Of a stretch of DNA of 64,000 nt, positions 55,001-64,000 are shown one piece after another. The translations under genes were made by a program, and so were the position numbers. Origin of the DNA: Phanerodontia chrysosporium. Lineage: Eukaryota; Basidiomycota; Agaricomycetes; Polyporales; Phanerochaetaceae. The stretch is taken from NCBI GenBank assembly GCA_001910725.1, contig MJGA01000002.1, positions 558,001 through 622,000 on the forward strand, in the 5' to 3' direction. Numbering within the stretch: position 1 is the stretch's first letter; every line of letters begins with the position of its first letter. The notes under the pieces were generated by a model. It did not search any database and was not told the DNA's origin. It saw only the letters and a program-made list of their open reading frames with translations.

Positions 55001-56630
55001 ATGGCTCTCAGCCATCGTACCCGCGACACTTTGCGGGAGCCCTCGAACGCGGACGTCCTGGATCCGTCCGGCGAGGCGGCTTTGTTGCCTTTGCCGGCCA
55101 TCACTCCGGACGACCGTGGCCCCGCGCCGATAGTTACATGGTATAGGATGATATTCACCGTTTCGGTTCTGAGCTTTGGCACTTGGAAGACCGTTGCATC
55201 GTTCAAGAATGGGGCGGTCGTTCCCACTGCCCTCGACTGGGTCACTGGCGTCGGCTTGACTATACTGTGAGTCCGTGTGTCTAATACTTCAATGCCTATT
55301 AACGTCGATTAACAGCTTCTTTTGGCTGGGAGAGTGTGCAGCGGTACCCTCTCTGCACTGGCTTTTCCGAAGAAGTGCGGTCACGGACATCGCAGTTCAT
55401 GGGACGGCAACTATCACAATCTGTAAGCAAAGAGAATCCTTTTCACCTTAGTTCAGTCTGAACAATCTCTCTTTGATACAGCGGGACGTCTCATTAGGGG
55501 TGGAATTGAGCGTGTCGTCACCGTTTGTGTATTCCAGCCCACGAGACGCGGAGAACTAGACATCATCCTCGGTGAACTCGAATGCCCAGATCACTCCGTA
55601 TCCGTATATGCTGTACGTACGCTATTTATGACCTTACGCGGAGTCTTAACTACGCGAGACAGCCTAAATCTCCTGAGCTACCTCTAGAGCTCCTGATTCT
55701 CATCGTAGAATTCGCGATTCAAGAGCATCTTGAAAACGCTCTCGCTTCCTCTCTACTGTCGGAGACAACCGAGGTACGTCTCTCCTACAGCGTGCCATCT
55801 ACTTCAGGCTAAACGCCATTTTACTATTACAGGTCAGCGCATCCGACTCGGAACATGATACTTTACGCACTTTGATTGCAGTATTCACAATTAGAGATAT
55901 AGCCTTGCGTGCCATCGGAGGTACCCTAGCCATATCTTTTATTCCTGACGGCATTGGCAGGTAAGCACTATCTCCTAGCAGAGATGGATTTCCAACTGAG
56001 ATGTGTTCAGTTTATCCGTACCACCCTGGAAACGGATCGAGGAAATTCGTTCCCTAGGGTCATCATTCGCGACGGACATTTGGATACCTAAGGTGCCGAC
56101 GATCGGTTGGGGACCGCAGACAGTTCGGGCCTACGCATCTTTGCATACAGCGCGAAATCTCGTGATGTCAGCAAAGAAACGCTACGCGGAGGTCGTAGGA
56201 CTCGAGGATTACTTTCCTTGCTGCGCTCGCCCGTTCGAGCCACATGAGTCAGAGGCGGAGATGTACACTCTCGCTGAGTCTTGCCCAACACTGTGCTTCT
56301 GCTGGCTTGCGCTGAAAGAAGCCAGCCGGCTGGTCAAGGAGGCGCAGTGGGTTGCAACGACTTCGCTAATCGATGGTCTTCCCGAGGTTCCCACTTTGAA
56401 GAGTATCTCCCTCCGGGCTCACAAGACGGCCTGGAAGGTTCCTTCGCAAGAGCGCATCCTGGACCATTATATAGCGCACATGAAGAAGAGCGAAAGAGAA
56501 GGCGATCCGGAAGATGTGCAGCGGGTACGTCGTTTAATCTGGATTAATTTTATCGGCAGCTAACATGCCATAGATCATTCTGGACGCCCTGAAATTCATC
56601 GGCAAGCGCAGGAAGAACTTGAAGCACTAA
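55001..56630 (+). CDS. Unrecognised membrane-anchored protein
   Basis: Seven exons (55001-55266, 55316-55422, 55482-55612, 55663-55773, 55833-55960, 56011-56524, 56574-56630) join in phase to 437 aa, all with GTRNGT-type donors and YAG acceptors. That phase continuity is the main evidence for a real gene. Near the N-terminus two hydrophobic stretches (YRMIFTVSVLSFGTWKTV and WVTGVGLTILFFWLGECAA) probably form a membrane hairpin. Then come LIRGGIERVVTVCVFQPTRR and ELPLELLILIVEFAIQEH, which has an F-box-like PxELL pattern. A Trp/Lys-rich C-terminal domain (VPPWKRIEEIRS, GRRKNLKH-type end) follows. I recognise no family. No upstream exon is required by the start. Confidence 0.6.
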
Positions 56631-58039
56631 CCATCTGCTGCTGTGTCAGGAGAAGGGACAAGTTACGGCTTTCGTCAACCCCTACTCAGCACTTTCTTAC
56701 TGTCACCCCAAGTATGCGTCTGCGTTATCTATACAACCATGTGCACTCTTGCATCCCAACACCTTACTCCTCGATTGTTCATATACCCGTCTGTCTTATG
56801 CACCGTCGCTTTCTGTGCAACAATCTTCATCAACGTCAGACCGTTGCCAAGAGCGGTCGCAGGTCACTGGGCAATAGCAAGGTGGGTGGTAATTTTGCGA
56901 ATTAGAAGGAGTCGCACTATCCAAAGTCCTCGATCTTGACCCATAATACAAGGTCCTGCTGTGCCCAAGCCGGCAACATAAGGGATTACCATCAGGGGAT
57001 GATTTGGTCTCTTGCTCAGAAAAACCATCATTCATTTCCCGGCTGAACTTCTAAGAACTACCCGCTGCGATTCCAACCTCCTTCAGGCTCCCCCGCAAAG
57101 TCAAGCACTCCACGGTTACAAGACGCCGGCGTGGCATCACGGAGCGCAGAGCAGCACGGGCACCTTTTGATGCGCGGTTTTTGACATTGGCAGTAGCGAG
57201 ATGTTGTGAACGTCGTGCTAATCGGCAGGAAGTATCATTTCATCCAGATTTGTACTCGACAAAGAGGTAAAGTGCCATCTGTACGCCACTGGCCCTCAAT
57301 TTTCAGTGAGTCTGCGACGGGATTCAAGCACTATCCGGACATTGAGACCGTTCATTTTTAGCAGGTTTCGAAGATTGAATGTCATTCAGATAGGATGTTG
57401 AAGCTGAGAAACAAGGGCCAATGCTTGCGACGTTGTGAAATCAGGACGACGCACAAGTTCCGGAGACCCGGCGTCTGCATCGCCCTCATCCGGCGAATGC
57501 CGTACGCCACGATGGCGAAGACGCCCGAGCCTCCTTTTCCCTCCGCAACCGTTAGGTCACTGCTTTTGCAATTCCCTCGTCTAGTTCACTCAAAAGTTGA
57601 CTGCGAGGGCCATCTGACACAGTAGCTCTCTCAGCATGTCTCCTGCCTTTTAGGCATTGGAGTGTCGAGGCCCCTAGGTGAAAGACCCCCAAACCCACTG
57701 GGGCCTGCAGTAAACATTTACTCACACTGTATGCGGGCATCTAAACTCTATAGACTACATTTTTGGCCGTGCGAAGCAATGCTGTAAGGAATACTCTGAG
57801 CCAGCGTCTCACCAGCAGCTTGATACGCGCACATCACCAGAGGTTGTTCAACGCCAGTAGCCCGAACCATCCCGTCACCGCCCCTCGGCGCCGCGGTGTC
57901 TCGCCCCATTCACGATCACACCTGAGCCTGTATGGGACTTTGTCTCTTCTTCCCCCGCTAAGCCGCACTCGATCCTGACTGCTATTCTAGCCGTAAGTTC
58001 ATCTGCTCCAAGCGCTACGTCGCTTCTCACGAAAGACTT
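56631..58039. other. Unassigned
   Basis: No supported gene. Frames at 56643-56939 and 57395-57625 lack domains. The sequence may contain earlier, unrecognisable parts of the DUF6533 remnant that follows. Confidence 0.4.
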
Positions 58040-58243
58040 GTAGTGGTATATGTTACCAGGATACCACTCATTGTCAGCGACTTTCTGGTGCTCGTGCTTG
58101 CGTGGATCAAGATCGTGGGCACGCTCCGGGCTGCTCGGGGCCTGGTCATCTTGGTGAGCATTGCATCATGCCTGATCAGGGACGGTACGCCTCGCATGCG
58201 CCTGCTGAGCGGCGAGCCGGAGCCGCTTCAGTTCACTGGGTGA
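58040..58243 (+). pseudogene. Fragment of a third DUF6533-type gene
   Basis: VVYVTRIPLIVSDFLVLVLA then WIKIVGTLRAARGLVILVS and CLIRDG align with the same segment of the two copies at 6.0 and 8.5 kb (IADTVVLVATWKRTYS...LLRDG). No other part of the gene is seen on either side. It is an orphan exon about 400 bases from the retrotransposon LTR, so it is a remnant. Confidence 0.55.
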
Positions 58244-58632
58244 CCCAGCCAACTAATTATCTAAGACCGGGTAACCTACGGTTAGACGCCGACCTACGAT
58301 TGACCTGCAGGAAAAACCGAGAAAATATAATTAAAAAGACGTACGCAGCGGGTTCGAAAATACAAAACTGTTATTCCAGCGCAGTAACCGAGTCAGCTAA
58401 ACAGGCATATTGTATAGATCTAAAGTAAATAATATGTACGTTCAAATTGACCACGTCATTTCCCCCCGGTTCCAATTTGCAGACCTGGACTACCTATGGC
58501 GCCGCGGAGGCAAGCGTCTCGCACAGCATACCACTGACACCGTTACGCCCCATTCCCATTAGTGCCATGTAAACCCGCCCCGGCGTGGGGCGGTAAATCA
58601 CTCGGAGCGGACGACAGAGCAGGAACGGGCTC

Positions 58633-59688
58633 TGTATAGTGAGATCTAGTGTCTAGTACATGGGGGAACTAAAGAAAGAGGGAAAACGGGGGCGACAAGA
58701 GGAAGAGAACGTGATTATGTAAGCATACCAAAATGGGTAGTAAGCCCAAAGCGGAAGCGGCGGGGTTACACACCCATTGGGTGACTTCCCATAAGAATTT
58801 AGGGACAGTGTCGTGTCTAGAGGCGTGGCTGTGTAGGCGTGACAACGGAGCCACCTAGCTCGCGCGTCCAACCCATAAGCCTAACCGCGGTGACATTTAG
58901 ACACAGATGTCCCGGACCTTTTGTCGGAGAACTGCCATCAGGATCTTGATGAATTGCCATAGAGAGTAAGGCCCGTCGCCTCCACCTACCTTTTGTTGCG
59001 GAGCAAGGGCTCAACGCCGCACGAGGGAGGGCAAATGGGGAGGACGACCGACGAGGCGCGGCGGAGCGAGTCACGCAGCGACGTACAACTTGTTCAGCTG
59101 TCCGTATTGACCAAGTTAACATTAGCAAACTATTCTACTGTACAAGCTGGGGCTTACCTGTCCGTATTGACCAAGAGGTCGAGATGACGGACAGGAGCGA
59201 GGAGTGCTACCCTTATATACTACAGAGTCTTTAGGGCAGGCTGTACGATTACCTAAGCTGAAGGGCAGCGCTTGGCATAGCCAGCGAGGCTGCGACGCGG
59301 GCTGCGCGGCGAGGCTGTGCGGGGCTATGTCACGAGGCTGTGTCAGCTGGCAGTGTTCGGGGCTGTGTCGGGCCGAGGCTGTGTCATCAGGCTGATCAGC
59401 TCGGCGTGTCTCGGCGAGGGGAGTCATCAGGAATGACAGTGCCTCCTCGGCGATCCAGGGAACCGGTTGCAGGGCAGACCGGTGATCCGGGCAGTGTCTG
59501 AGCGCGCAGCGGGATGCGCTGGCGTCTAGGGGTGATGCGCCATCAGGGCGCTGGCGCTGAGTGGCCAGGCGCTGAGTGTGGGCGGCTAGGACTCCAGACG
59601 GCGCGAGGGCTGCTCGCCCGTTGGATTAATCGAGGAAAATGGCCAAAAATCGGCGAAAAATAGGGCAGCACCGTCACATCCGTGACAT
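58633..59688 (-). repeat. 3' LTR of Ty3/gypsy element
   Basis: On the minus strand the LTR begins TGTCACGGATGTGACGG at 59688, right after a polypurine tract (TTTTAGGAGGGGGG). A TATATAAG promoter lies at 59212-59219. Downstream is a pyrimidine-rich stretch, with a likely end at TATACA (58633). The left boundary is tentative because the partner LTR is outside the window. Internal features are an 18-bp direct repeat exactly 60 bases apart and short GAGGCTGTG repeats (59270-59400). Confidence 0.6.
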
Positions 59689-59689
59689 T

Positions 59690-59706
59690 ACCCCCCTCCT
59701 AAAACC
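59690..59706 (-). other. Polypurine tract
   Basis: Minus-strand TTTTAGGAGGGGGGTAA directly before the TGTCAC start of the LTR, where plus-strand DNA synthesis is primed in LT retroelements. Confidence 0.7.
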
Positions 59707-59725
59707 GAGCGTCCTCGCGAGGTCG

Positions 59726-61300
59726 TTAGAGGTGACGCCCCTCCTCCCAATCGAGATCGGCCTTAGCGCGATCAGAGGCAGAAAGGTGGGAGACGTCGAC
59801 TTCGGTGACGAACGGGCGAAAAGAGGCGGCGAGGGCTTCGAAGGCGGTGGCAGCGAGCTTGCGGGGCGCTTCCGGGTTTTCGCGATGGAACTTGTTGACT
59901 AGAGCTTTGGCGTGCTTGAGGTTGTCTGCCTTTTCCCACGTGTCGCCGGCTTGGCCGTAGCCTTTCCAGCGGACCTTGTACTGTAGTTGGCGGCGGTATA
60001 TGCGGCTGTCGAGGACCTTCTCGACGACGTATTCTTCTTCGCCGGCAACCTTGACAGGTTTGGGAGGCAAAGGCTTCTCGACGCCCTGGTCGTGCCACGG
60101 GCTGAGGCGGTTGACATGGAAAACTGGGTGGATTTTCAGCCAGCTCGGGAGCTCGAGCCGATAGTCCAGATCGCCGATCTTTTCCAGAACCTTAAACGGA
60201 CCCAGCTGGCGGGGGCCGAGCTTGGGCGAGGGCTGATCGATGCCGAGGTCCTTCGTGCTGAGCCAAACCTGATCGCCGACTTTGAAGGAGTGGGCGCGTT
60301 TCTTCGCGGCCTCGTACTCTTCTTTCATGCGGTCTTTGGTTAGGCGCAGGGCAGCTTCGGCCTCTTTGCGAACGTGAGCCATGCGGTCTAGGCGCTCGTC
60401 GAGGGCGGGGACGTTGGTGTGTTTGCCGGCCGGGATCGTAAAGTCCGGTGTGTAGCCGTAAACAATCTCGAAGGGCGTGCGCTCGGTAGCACTGGACACG
60501 TGTGAGTTCAGGGTGAACTCGGCCATCGGGAGCCAATCGACCCAGTCGTCTTGGCGCTGGGAGACGAAGAGACGCAGGAATTTCTCGACTTCCTGGTTCT
60601 TGCGCTCGACCTTGCCGTTGCCCTCTGGGTGATACGCTGTGGTGAGGCCGGTAGCGATGCCGAGGCGCTTGTACAGCGCTCGCATGTACTGGGCTGCAAA
60701 CTGGGGTCCACGATCAGAGAAGATCTTGCGTGGGAGGCCGTGAAGGCGGAAGATGTCCGTGTAGTGGACGTCGCCCATGCCGGCGGCGGTGATTGTTGAG
60801 TCGACCGGTACAAGGTGACACTGATCCGAATAGTGGTCCACGTAGACCGCGATCGAGTCCTTCTTGGTCTTGGCGTCGCGTGGGAGCTGCGTGATGAGAT
60901 CCACGCCGACGTGTTCCCAGGGCCCTGAAGGGACATCGTGGGGCTGTAGAGTGGCCTTCGGATGCGGGGCGGACTTGTACCGTTGACACTGGTCGCAGCC
61001 GAGCACGTAGCGGCTGACGTCGGCGGAGATGCGCGGCCACCAATAGTACCGAGAGACCAATTCGAGGGTGGTGTGCTTCCCGGGGTGTCCGGCAGTCGGC
61101 GCGTCGTGGCAAGACTTGATGACGTCGTTGCGCAGCGCGGCACTGTTCGGGACATAGATTTTCCCATGGTAGTACAGAAGGCCGTTGTCTTCTTCCCATT
61201 CGAGGACGCCGTTGCGTAGCTTGCGGGGCCCCTTGGTCCGGAGAGTCTGCAGGGCGTCTGCGACTTCTTTTTCCTTTTCGGAGCAGTCGCGAATACGCTT
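59726..61300 (-). CDS. Integrase with C-terminal chromodomain (3' part of pol)
   Basis: Open frame to the stop at 59726-59728. It contains the zinc-binding HHCC end (GHPGKH...CDQCQRYK), then the D,D-35-E catalytic core: VGVDLITQLP, KIFSDRGPQF and EGNGKVERKNQEVEKFLR. FKVGDQVWLSTKDLG and LGPFKVLEKIGDLDYRLELP form the GPY/F module. The tail YVVEKVLDSRIYRRQLQYKV followed by RWKGYGQAGDTWEKADNL is a chromodomain, which directs insertion to chromatin with methylated histone H3 in related elements. The frame is open upstream of the first Met (61060) and continues the pol frame after the one-base break near 61300-61316. Confidence 0.88.
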   Translation of the reverse strand, partial: KRIRDCSEKEKEVADALQTLRTKGPRKLRNGVLEWEEDNGLLYYHGKIYVPNSAALRNDVIKSCHDAPTAGHPGKHTTLELVSRYYWWPRISADVSRYVLGCDQCQRYKSAPHPKATLQPHDVPSGPWEHVGVDLITQLPRDAKTKKDSIAVYVDHYSDQCHLVPVDSTITAAGMGDVHYTDIFRLHGLPRKIFSDRGPQFAAQYMRALYKRLGIATGLTTAYHPEGNGKVERKNQEVEKFLRLFVSQRQDDWVDWLPMAEFTLNSHVSSATERTPFEIVYGYTPDFTIPAGKHTNVPALDERLDRMAHVRKEAEAALRLTKDRMKEEYEAAKKRAHSFKVGDQVWLSTKDLGIDQPSPKLGPRQLGPFKVLEKIGDLDYRLELPSWLKIHPVFHVNRLSPWHDQGVEKPLPPKPVKVAGEEEYVVEKVLDSRIYRRQLQYKVRWKGYGQAGDTWEKADNLKHAKALVNKFHRENPEAPRKLAATAFEALAASFRPFVTEVDVSHLSASDRAKADLDWEEGRHL

Positions 61301-63489
61301 CTCGAGGGGGAGGGGTTTGCGAAGGCTACCGTGGCGGCTATCTTAAACAGCTCTGGCTTCAACACTATCTGCGAGCGGTTGTCCTCTTCGTCAGAGACAT
61401 GCAGCGAGGAAGGCCGGGAGAGCGGGTCAGCGAGGAGGTGCGTCTTGCCGGGGCGGTGGATGATGCGGAAGTCGTACTCGGCGAGGTAGGAGGCCCATCG
61501 GGCTTGTCGCCGCGTGAGATTCTGCGCAGTCTTCCAGTACTGGAGATTCTGATGATCGGTCCAGATCTCAAAAGGCTCTGGGAGACCTTCGAGGAACTGG
61601 CGCCAATCCTTGAGAGCTTCGATGATTGCAAGCATCTCACGATCCCAGATCTCGTAGTTCCGCTCGGCGGGGCTCATGGTTTGCGAGCGATATGCGATTG
61701 GATGCCAGAGACCATCTTCAGGGTTGCGTTGGGCTATGACTCCTCCGGTGGCGTAGCCAGAAGCATCGGTCTCGACGCGAGTTGGCCGATCAATGCTCCA
61801 CATGGCGAGCACGGGCTGAGTCGTGAAAGCGCGCTTGAGCGTCTCGAAGGCTTCTGCCTGTGCGGGACCCCAATTAAACGGAGTATCCTTCTTCGTCAGA
61901 TCGTGCAGCGGACGGCAGATCTTTGAGAAGTCTTTGATGAAACGGCGATAGAAGTTGGCGAACCCGACAAAGCCTCGTACGTCTTTGAGGTTCTTCGGGG
62001 TCGGCCACTCGGCTACTGCCTTAACCTTGCCGGGGTCCATGCCGACTTGTCCTTCGCTGATGAGGAGCCCAAGGTATTCGATCTCTGAGTGCTCGAACTC
62101 GCACTTCTCGGGCCGAAGGTACAGATCGTACTTGGCGAGGCGTGCCAGGACTTCATGAACAATCTTCCGATGCGAAGCGAGATCGTTCGACCAGATGAGG
62201 ATGTCGTCGAGGTAAACTGCGACCTTGCTCTCAGCGATGAGGTCGGCGAAGATGTGATTCATGAGGGTCTGGAACGTGGCGGGGCTGTTGCACAGACCGA
62301 AGTACATGACTCGGGGCTCGAAGAGACCGCGGTTAGTGACAAAGGCGGCTTTCCACTCGTCACCTTCCTTAATCCGGACGTTGTTGTAGCCCCAACGGAC
62401 GTCGAACTTGGTGAAGATCATAGCGCCCTGGAGTTTCCCGATGATGTCGGAGGCGAGCGGGAGGGGGTACCGATTCTTCACAGTGATGTCGTTGAGCTTG
62501 CGGTAGTCTTGAATGAACCGGAGCTTGCCGTCCTTTTTCTTGATAAAGAAGACAGGGGAAGCGATCGGAGACTTGCTGGGGACGATATAGCCCTTGGCGA
62601 GTGCATCGTCGATGAACCGCTGTAGTTCTTCATTCTCGATCGGGGACATAGGGTAGACCTTCGATTTGATCGATGCCGGGGCGTCCGGAACGAGATCTAT
62701 CGCGTGATCCCAAGGCTGATGCTTCGGAAGGCGGTGCGATTCTTCTTCAGAGAACACTTTCTTGTGTCGGTGGTACTCCTTGGGAACCAACTCCTCAAAC
62801 GTCTTGGCGTACTTCTCGCGATTGGCTTCGACAGCGATCGCTTGCGAGTAAGTGTAACCGGCGAGGATCCAGACTTCGTCCTTGGCGTCCTCGACAATGC
62901 CTGCTCGAAGCCCTTCACGGCGCTCGGAGCGGTTGGCGTCAATCTGGTGGATACCGAAAACCGGGGTGTCCTCAGCTCCGCCGCGGAGCTGAAACTGGAC
63001 GTCTCCCGTTTCCCAGTCGATGTTCGGATTCCATTTCTTGAGCCACGGAAGTCCGAGGATGACGTCCTCCGGACCGATGTTCGTGACAAGAAACTCCTCC
63101 TTAAACGTGTAAGAACCTACAGTAAGCTGGAGTCTGGCACGGCGTGTGATAGACCCTGCTTCGTTCTTGGTTCCGTCGATGTTGTATAGCGTGATTTCCC
63201 TTTTGAGTGGTACCGTGAGAATCTTATGCTGCTTGCAGAAGTCCTCGTGAATGAACAGCGAAGTCGCACCGGAGTCAATCATTGCGGGTGTGCGAATAGT
63301 TTTATTGAGTCCGGTGAGCTTTACAGGTACACGATAATGGTTTGAGAAAGGGTCTAACACTGATATCGTACATGAGCGGATGACGTCAGAAATGTCCTGT
63401 GGTTCTAGCGAAGGCGCCGGAGTTGAATCCGGGCTTGACGAAACGGGGACCGACGATGCGGCGTCACTCCGGCCCCTTAAGCAAAACCC
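61301..63489 (-). pseudogene. pol: aspartic protease, reverse transcriptase, RNase H (frame broken at 3' end)
   Basis: The frame is open from the frameshift site at 63489. Protease active site MIDSGATSLFIHEDF (~63280). Reverse transcriptase: KLRFIQDYRKLNDITVKNRY, VMYFGLCNSPATFQTLMNHI and VYLDDILIWSND with the YLDD box (~62190). RNase H: TRVETDASGYATGGVIAQ, YEIWDREMLAIIEALKDWRQ and IWTDHQNLQYWKT. After LFKIAATVAFA the frame is lost at GCAAACCCCTCCCC (plus-strand ~61301-61318), one base short; the long frame that continues to 60508 is out of phase with the integrase. No other stop or break is found in the enzyme domains. Confidence 0.85.
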
Positions 63490-64000
63490 CCGAGCTGCTT
63501 TTGTATCAGAGCCAGCTGATCGCGGAGGGCGGCGATTGCGGCGGCTTGGTCGTCAGACGAGCTGCCAGAAGACGAGGAGACCGGAGACGAGGAGTCCTGT
63601 GACGAGGTATCCGAAGACGAGGCGCGGACGGCGGCGGTAGCGGGGGCGGTTCTCGGCTTACCCTCGAGGCGAGCGCGACAGACGCGGGACCAGTGACCCT
63701 TCTTGCCGCAGTGGTTGCAGACCGAGTCGCGGTGCACGGGGTCCGTGGACTTGTGGGACTTCGAGCCGCAGACCTTGCAGCGATCCTTCATGACGGCGTC
63801 GAACTGGCGCTTGAGATCCGTGCCGGTGAGACCCTTAAACAGCTCGTCGATGTTCGCGGCGTCGATGTCCATTGCGTTCGGGTCGCGGAAGGCGCGCGCC
63901 GACGAGCTAGCCGGAGACGAGGATGTCTTGCCCTGCTGCGCCAGGAGGTCCTGCGAAAGCTTGTCCTTCGACCGGTCGACGGCGAAACCAGCATTCTTGA
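63477..64000 (-). CDS. gag, C-terminal part, with zinc knuckles (start outside window)
   Basis: The frame is open from the right edge to the TAA at 63477-63479. It includes FRDPNAMDIDAANIDELFKG and two Cys/His clusters: CKVCGSKSHKSTDPVHRDS, a variant knuckle, and CNHCGKKGHWSRVC, a canonical CCHC. A Ser/Asp-rich linker and LALIQKQLGGFA end the protein. The knuckles package element RNA. Confidence 0.85.
   Translation of the reverse strand, partial: KNAGFAVDRSKDKLSQDLLAQQGKTSSSPASSSARAFRDPNAMDIDAANIDELFKGLTGTDLKRQFDAVMKDRCKVCGSKSHKSTDPVHRDSVCNHCGKKGHWSRVCRARLEGKPRTAPATAAVRASSSDTSSQDSSSPVSSSSGSSSDDQAAAIAALRDQLALIQKQLGGFA
63483..63489 (-). promoter_or_regulatory. Candidate -1 ribosomal frameshift heptamer between gag and pol
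   Basis: Minus-strand GGGTTTT, read G GGT TTT in the gag frame, fits X XXY YYZ. It is followed by GCT and then the gag stop TAA. The pol frame is exactly -1 to gag and open from this point. Confidence 0.6.

Larger units (their letters stand above)
58633..64000 (-). mobile_element. Ty3/gypsy LTR retrotransposon with chromodomain (chromovirus), truncated by window edge
   Basis: Minus-strand order is gag (from beyond 64000 to 63477), protease, reverse transcriptase, RNase H, integrase, chromodomain, polypurine tract and LTR. Integrase after RNase H places it in Ty3/gypsy (Metaviridae of fungi), and the chromodomain in the chromovirus branch. A -1 frameshift signal joins gag and pol. One base is missing in a C-run between RNase H and integrase, so this copy as sequenced has a broken pol. 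The 5' LTR, primer-binding site and the start of gag are outside the window. Confidence 0.9.

Noticed and set aside
60508..61300. Continuation of the long pol frame beyond RNase H
   Set aside because: The translation is Ser/Thr/Arg-rich nonsense overlapping the clear integrase in another frame; it arises from the one-base break near 61300-61316.
1..64000. CRISPR array, bacterial operon structure or rRNA genes
   Set aside because: No regularly spaced repeats, no ribosome-binding sites or polycistronic packing, and no rRNA sequence; intron-rich genes show a fungal nuclear origin.

Overview
This is nuclear DNA from a filamentous basidiomycete, most likely an Agaricomycete of the Polyporales type. 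The evidence is gene structure and content. Genes are densely split by 41-65 nt introns with GTRNGT...YAG borders. Recognisable genes include DUF6533-type membrane proteins, an F-box protein, an OYE/SDR metabolic group, TFIIE-alpha, a MAM33/p32 mitochondrial protein and a Tps2-type trehalose enzyme. Basidiomycete mobile elements (a hAT transposon and a chromodomain Ty3/gypsy element) are also present. Species identity is inference.

Layout. 0-10 kb: a MYND-finger protein, then a decayed zone with two broken DUF6533-type genes and two oppositely oriented tRNA-derived SINE-like repeats. 10-20 kb: a C2H2 zinc-finger protein, copy 1 of a modular dispersed repeat, an auxin-efflux-carrier-like transporter, a small single-pass membrane protein and a small DUF6914-like protein. 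20-28 kb: a Zn2Cys6 regulator with two frame breaks, repeat copy 2, an S10 serine carboxypeptidase and repeat copy 3. 28-34 kb: a two-exon gene of unknown function whose promoter region carries a complete hAT transposon (8-bp target duplication, terminal inverted repeats, intact 777-aa transposase), then MAM33. 34-43 kb: an F-box protein and an SDR-OYE-SDR group, with repeat copy 4 downstream of the first SDR. 43-57 kb: TFIIE-alpha, an LRR protein, an SR/RRM RNA-binding protein, a 929-aa trehalose synthase/phosphatase and an unrecognised membrane protein. 58-64 kb: a DUF6533 fragment, then the LTR, pol and gag of a Ty3/gypsy chromovirus on the minus strand, running off the right edge.

How the genes relate. 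Most are unrelated housekeeping or accessory genes. The one plausible functional group is 36.4-42.9 kb: two SDR paralogues with identical exon lengths flank an Old Yellow Enzyme-like reductase. The second SDR and the OYE gene share a 444-bp divergent promoter, and both SDR genes have a TATA box about 85 bp before the ATG.

The most unusual signal is a four-copy family (12.2, 23.3, 26.7 and 37.9 kb). A near-identical TATA-bearing 5' block and a short conserved 3' block are separated by an interior that is unrelated in sequence but almost constant in length. I could not match it to a known element class. A second notable pattern is four one-base frame breaks, all at runs of C/G and all one base short, which looks like homopolymer under-calling in the assembly. 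Gene models were built by hand from splice signals and phase continuity; no database search was run.
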